Assembly: GCF_021018805.1 (NCBI RefSeq)
Contig: NC_086253.1
Location: 12,340,735 to 12,404,734, forward strand
DNA: 64,000 bases
Reading direction: 5' to 3'
Origin: Prinia subflava
Taxonomy: Eukaryota; Chordata; Aves; Passeriformes; Cisticolidae
The notes beneath the pieces were generated by a model. That model did no database searches. It was not told the DNA's origin and worked only from the letters and a program-made list of their open reading frames with translations. Every line of letters starts with the position of its first letter. Position 1 is the stretch's first letter. Shown here piece after piece: positions 62,301 through 64,000 of this stretch. The translations under genes were made by a program, and so were the position numbers.

Positions 62301-64000
62301 TTTGAAAATTGATTCAGTCATGTTAAACATTATGCAAGCTTGAAAAAGATCACAGTCTCCAACTATGCAAAGTGAAATTCTCATGCATACAAAGCTCAGA
62401 AATAAATATCATTAGCAACTTCAAACTTGGCTAGAATTAAAGCCATCTCTGAGGAAGGAAAAAAACCCACATTTGGAGAAATTCAGCCTGATGTTTTAGA
62501 GCACAAGAATAATTTAGGATTACATGTCCATCTCAGCTTTCTCATTTTATTATACATCCTGTACAATTTTCTATTTGCTTTCCAGGTGTTTTGAGATGGA
62601 TTTATTTGAGTATGTACTTGAAATTCACAGTTATTTAGAGGGAAAATTAACATGCCTGCACGGGTCTTCTTGAATTAAAGGGAGAACTGTCTGAAGATCT
62701 ACATTTGAACTCTGAGCTATTAAGGCCATTAAGTTCATCCTAATTCAGGTATTACACCTGACAAAAATGTAGTTAAAGTCATGTCATTTTTAAGAAACTA
62801 TTCATGAAGAATCTTTTGACTGCCAATTCTCCTTCGAGTAATCTCTAAGTTAAAAATCTGAGTTAGAAACTCATGACTAAGCTTTCTGAATGGAGATTTT
62901 GTACACACAGTTAATAATTTAGCTGTCTTCAAAAAGAACGTGGCTGTACTAATCACTAAAGAAAATTCACATCTGGATTATTATTTATATTGATATCAGT
63001 GGTATCTGATATAATCACTGTTGTGGAGACATCATGCTGCTTTCTAGCACTGTAGGCTCTCAGCTCATGGGCATCTCACAGGGTACTCGAGTTTGGGTTC
63101 CCTAATAAGAGGCAAGAGAGAACATCTCTGTTCAGTAACACACAGTCTGCATATTCAGGTGGGTGCCTACAGTCTTAATTCGAGGCAATTAATGTTTAAA
63201 GTGCTAAATTGTTTTGAAAACCACTGAATCTTGTTTCTATGTCTATTCCAGTCCCACGCCATCTGTATTGTGTTTTTCAACCCCATATTTTGTTTTATAA
63301 ATATAATTTAGTGTGTATTATTTATGTAGACTCCTACCAAAAGAGAAAACTGACAATGTCACATAAAGAAAAATCTTTGGTCAGACTGACAACATCTACA
63401 ACATCCCACTGTCTCTTTTTGTGGTATACCACAGACTCTGTTTTCACAGTAAGTCCAAAGCTCATTACGAGGTTTAGAAAAGCATTTATGGCTTTTAGTG
63501 AGTACAGTGTGAGGAGCAGATGCTCCCCAGGACTAATGCACACAAGCTTGCCATAATGCAGGGGCAAGTCTCGGAGGCTCCACTCCCTTGCTGATGTAAA
63601 TGGGAACAGGGCCATTGGCTTACATCTAAATGCAATGTAGTGTAAGTCAGTCACAACTTGAGTTTTAAAGCATCCCTACTTTGGTATTTGTGTTAGCTGA
63701 TATTTGCATAATAATGCCCAATCCACACAAAACATTGCATCAAAAGAAAGTTGCTCCTTCCCTCTAGCTTGTCTTTTGGAAATAATTCTCTTTTCCTCCA
63801 TTCCCGAGACTTCCCCACACCACTCATAATCTTCCAGCTACCATATTTTCGCCATCCTATGCTACCAGACCTCTTTTCCTCATGCTGCCACTTCCTTTCT
63901 CTCTGACATGCAAATGGAGCCTGAATTACAGCAAAACCTCTGAGTACTGCCTCACCTGAGTGCTCTCTCTCTTTGTACCCTTACCCTGGGCAGCAACACT
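53316..64000. other. Unique non-coding stretch with a GC-rich patch at 57.2-58.0 kb
   Basis: No exon, RNA gene or transposon is recognised in this last 10.7 kb. The patch at 57180-58010 is GC-rich for the window and open in several frames. The longest is a minus-strand frame of 238 codons (57221-57937), rich in Cys, Leu and Ser, with no motif I know. A minus-strand frame of 171 codons (56056-56571) is also unrecognised. AT-rich patches at 54240-54360, 55470-55620 and 62090-62360 have regulatory-element texture. Short direct repeats of GTCTTTACATGTGCA lie at about 61866-61895. Confidence 0.5.

Noticed and set aside
1..64000. CRISPR arrays, operons or prokaryotic mobile systems
   Set aside because: No regularly spaced repeats or dense coding are present; the sequence is typical vertebrate non-coding DNA.

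Overview
The window looks like vertebrate, most probably avian, intergenic or deep-intronic DNA. The evidence is its repeat content: four to five remnants of CR1 non-LTR retrotransposons (the dominant bird LINE), three solo-LTR-like endogenous retrovirus insertions whose termini resemble bird ERV families as I remember them, AT-rich composition with sparse CpG, and no recognisable mammalian Alu, L1 or bacterial gene structure. The LTR at 22.1-22.8 kb looks like copies I associate with songbirds, so a passerine is my best guess; that is recollection, not a database match.

I recognise no host protein-coding exon, tRNA, rRNA or known microRNA. The open reading frames are short, mostly overlap one another in several frames, and look like chance frames in low-stop sequence. 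The longest (238 codons, minus strand, 57.2-57.9 kb) lies in a locally GC-rich patch with parallel open frames and matches no family I know.

Layout. 1-6.2 kb: unique AT-rich DNA. 6.2-7.5 kb: decayed CR1, plus strand, covering part of the reverse transcriptase region to the 3' end. 7.5-12.1 kb: unique DNA with minor simple repeats. 12.1-12.5 kb: ERVL-like solo LTR, minus strand. 13.5-14.0 kb: a second solo LTR, plus strand, with a 4-bp candidate target duplication. 14-22.1 kb: unique DNA with a small tandem-repeat cluster at 19.9-20.1 kb. 22.1-22.8 kb: a third solo LTR with a perfect 5-bp target-site duplication. 23.0-23.3 and 24.9-25.3 kb: two minus-strand CR1 pieces, possibly one split copy. 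26.7 kb: A-rich tract. 28.8-29.5 kb: AT-rich segment resembling a conserved regulatory element. 30.0-31.2 kb: CpG-retaining block with LTR-like signals, not firmly classified. 36.1 kb: TA repeat with a palindrome. 43.6 kb: 140-bp TTTTA microsatellite. 49.1-49.3 kb: CR1 3' end followed by a perfect 12-bp inverted repeat. The rest, to 64 kb, is unique sequence with a GC-rich patch at 57.2-58.0 kb.

Nothing here forms an operon-like or multi-gene system, and I did not find a new biological system. The points most worth checking are the possible conserved non-coding elements, the insertions useful as phylogenetic markers, and the unclassified 30-31 kb block.
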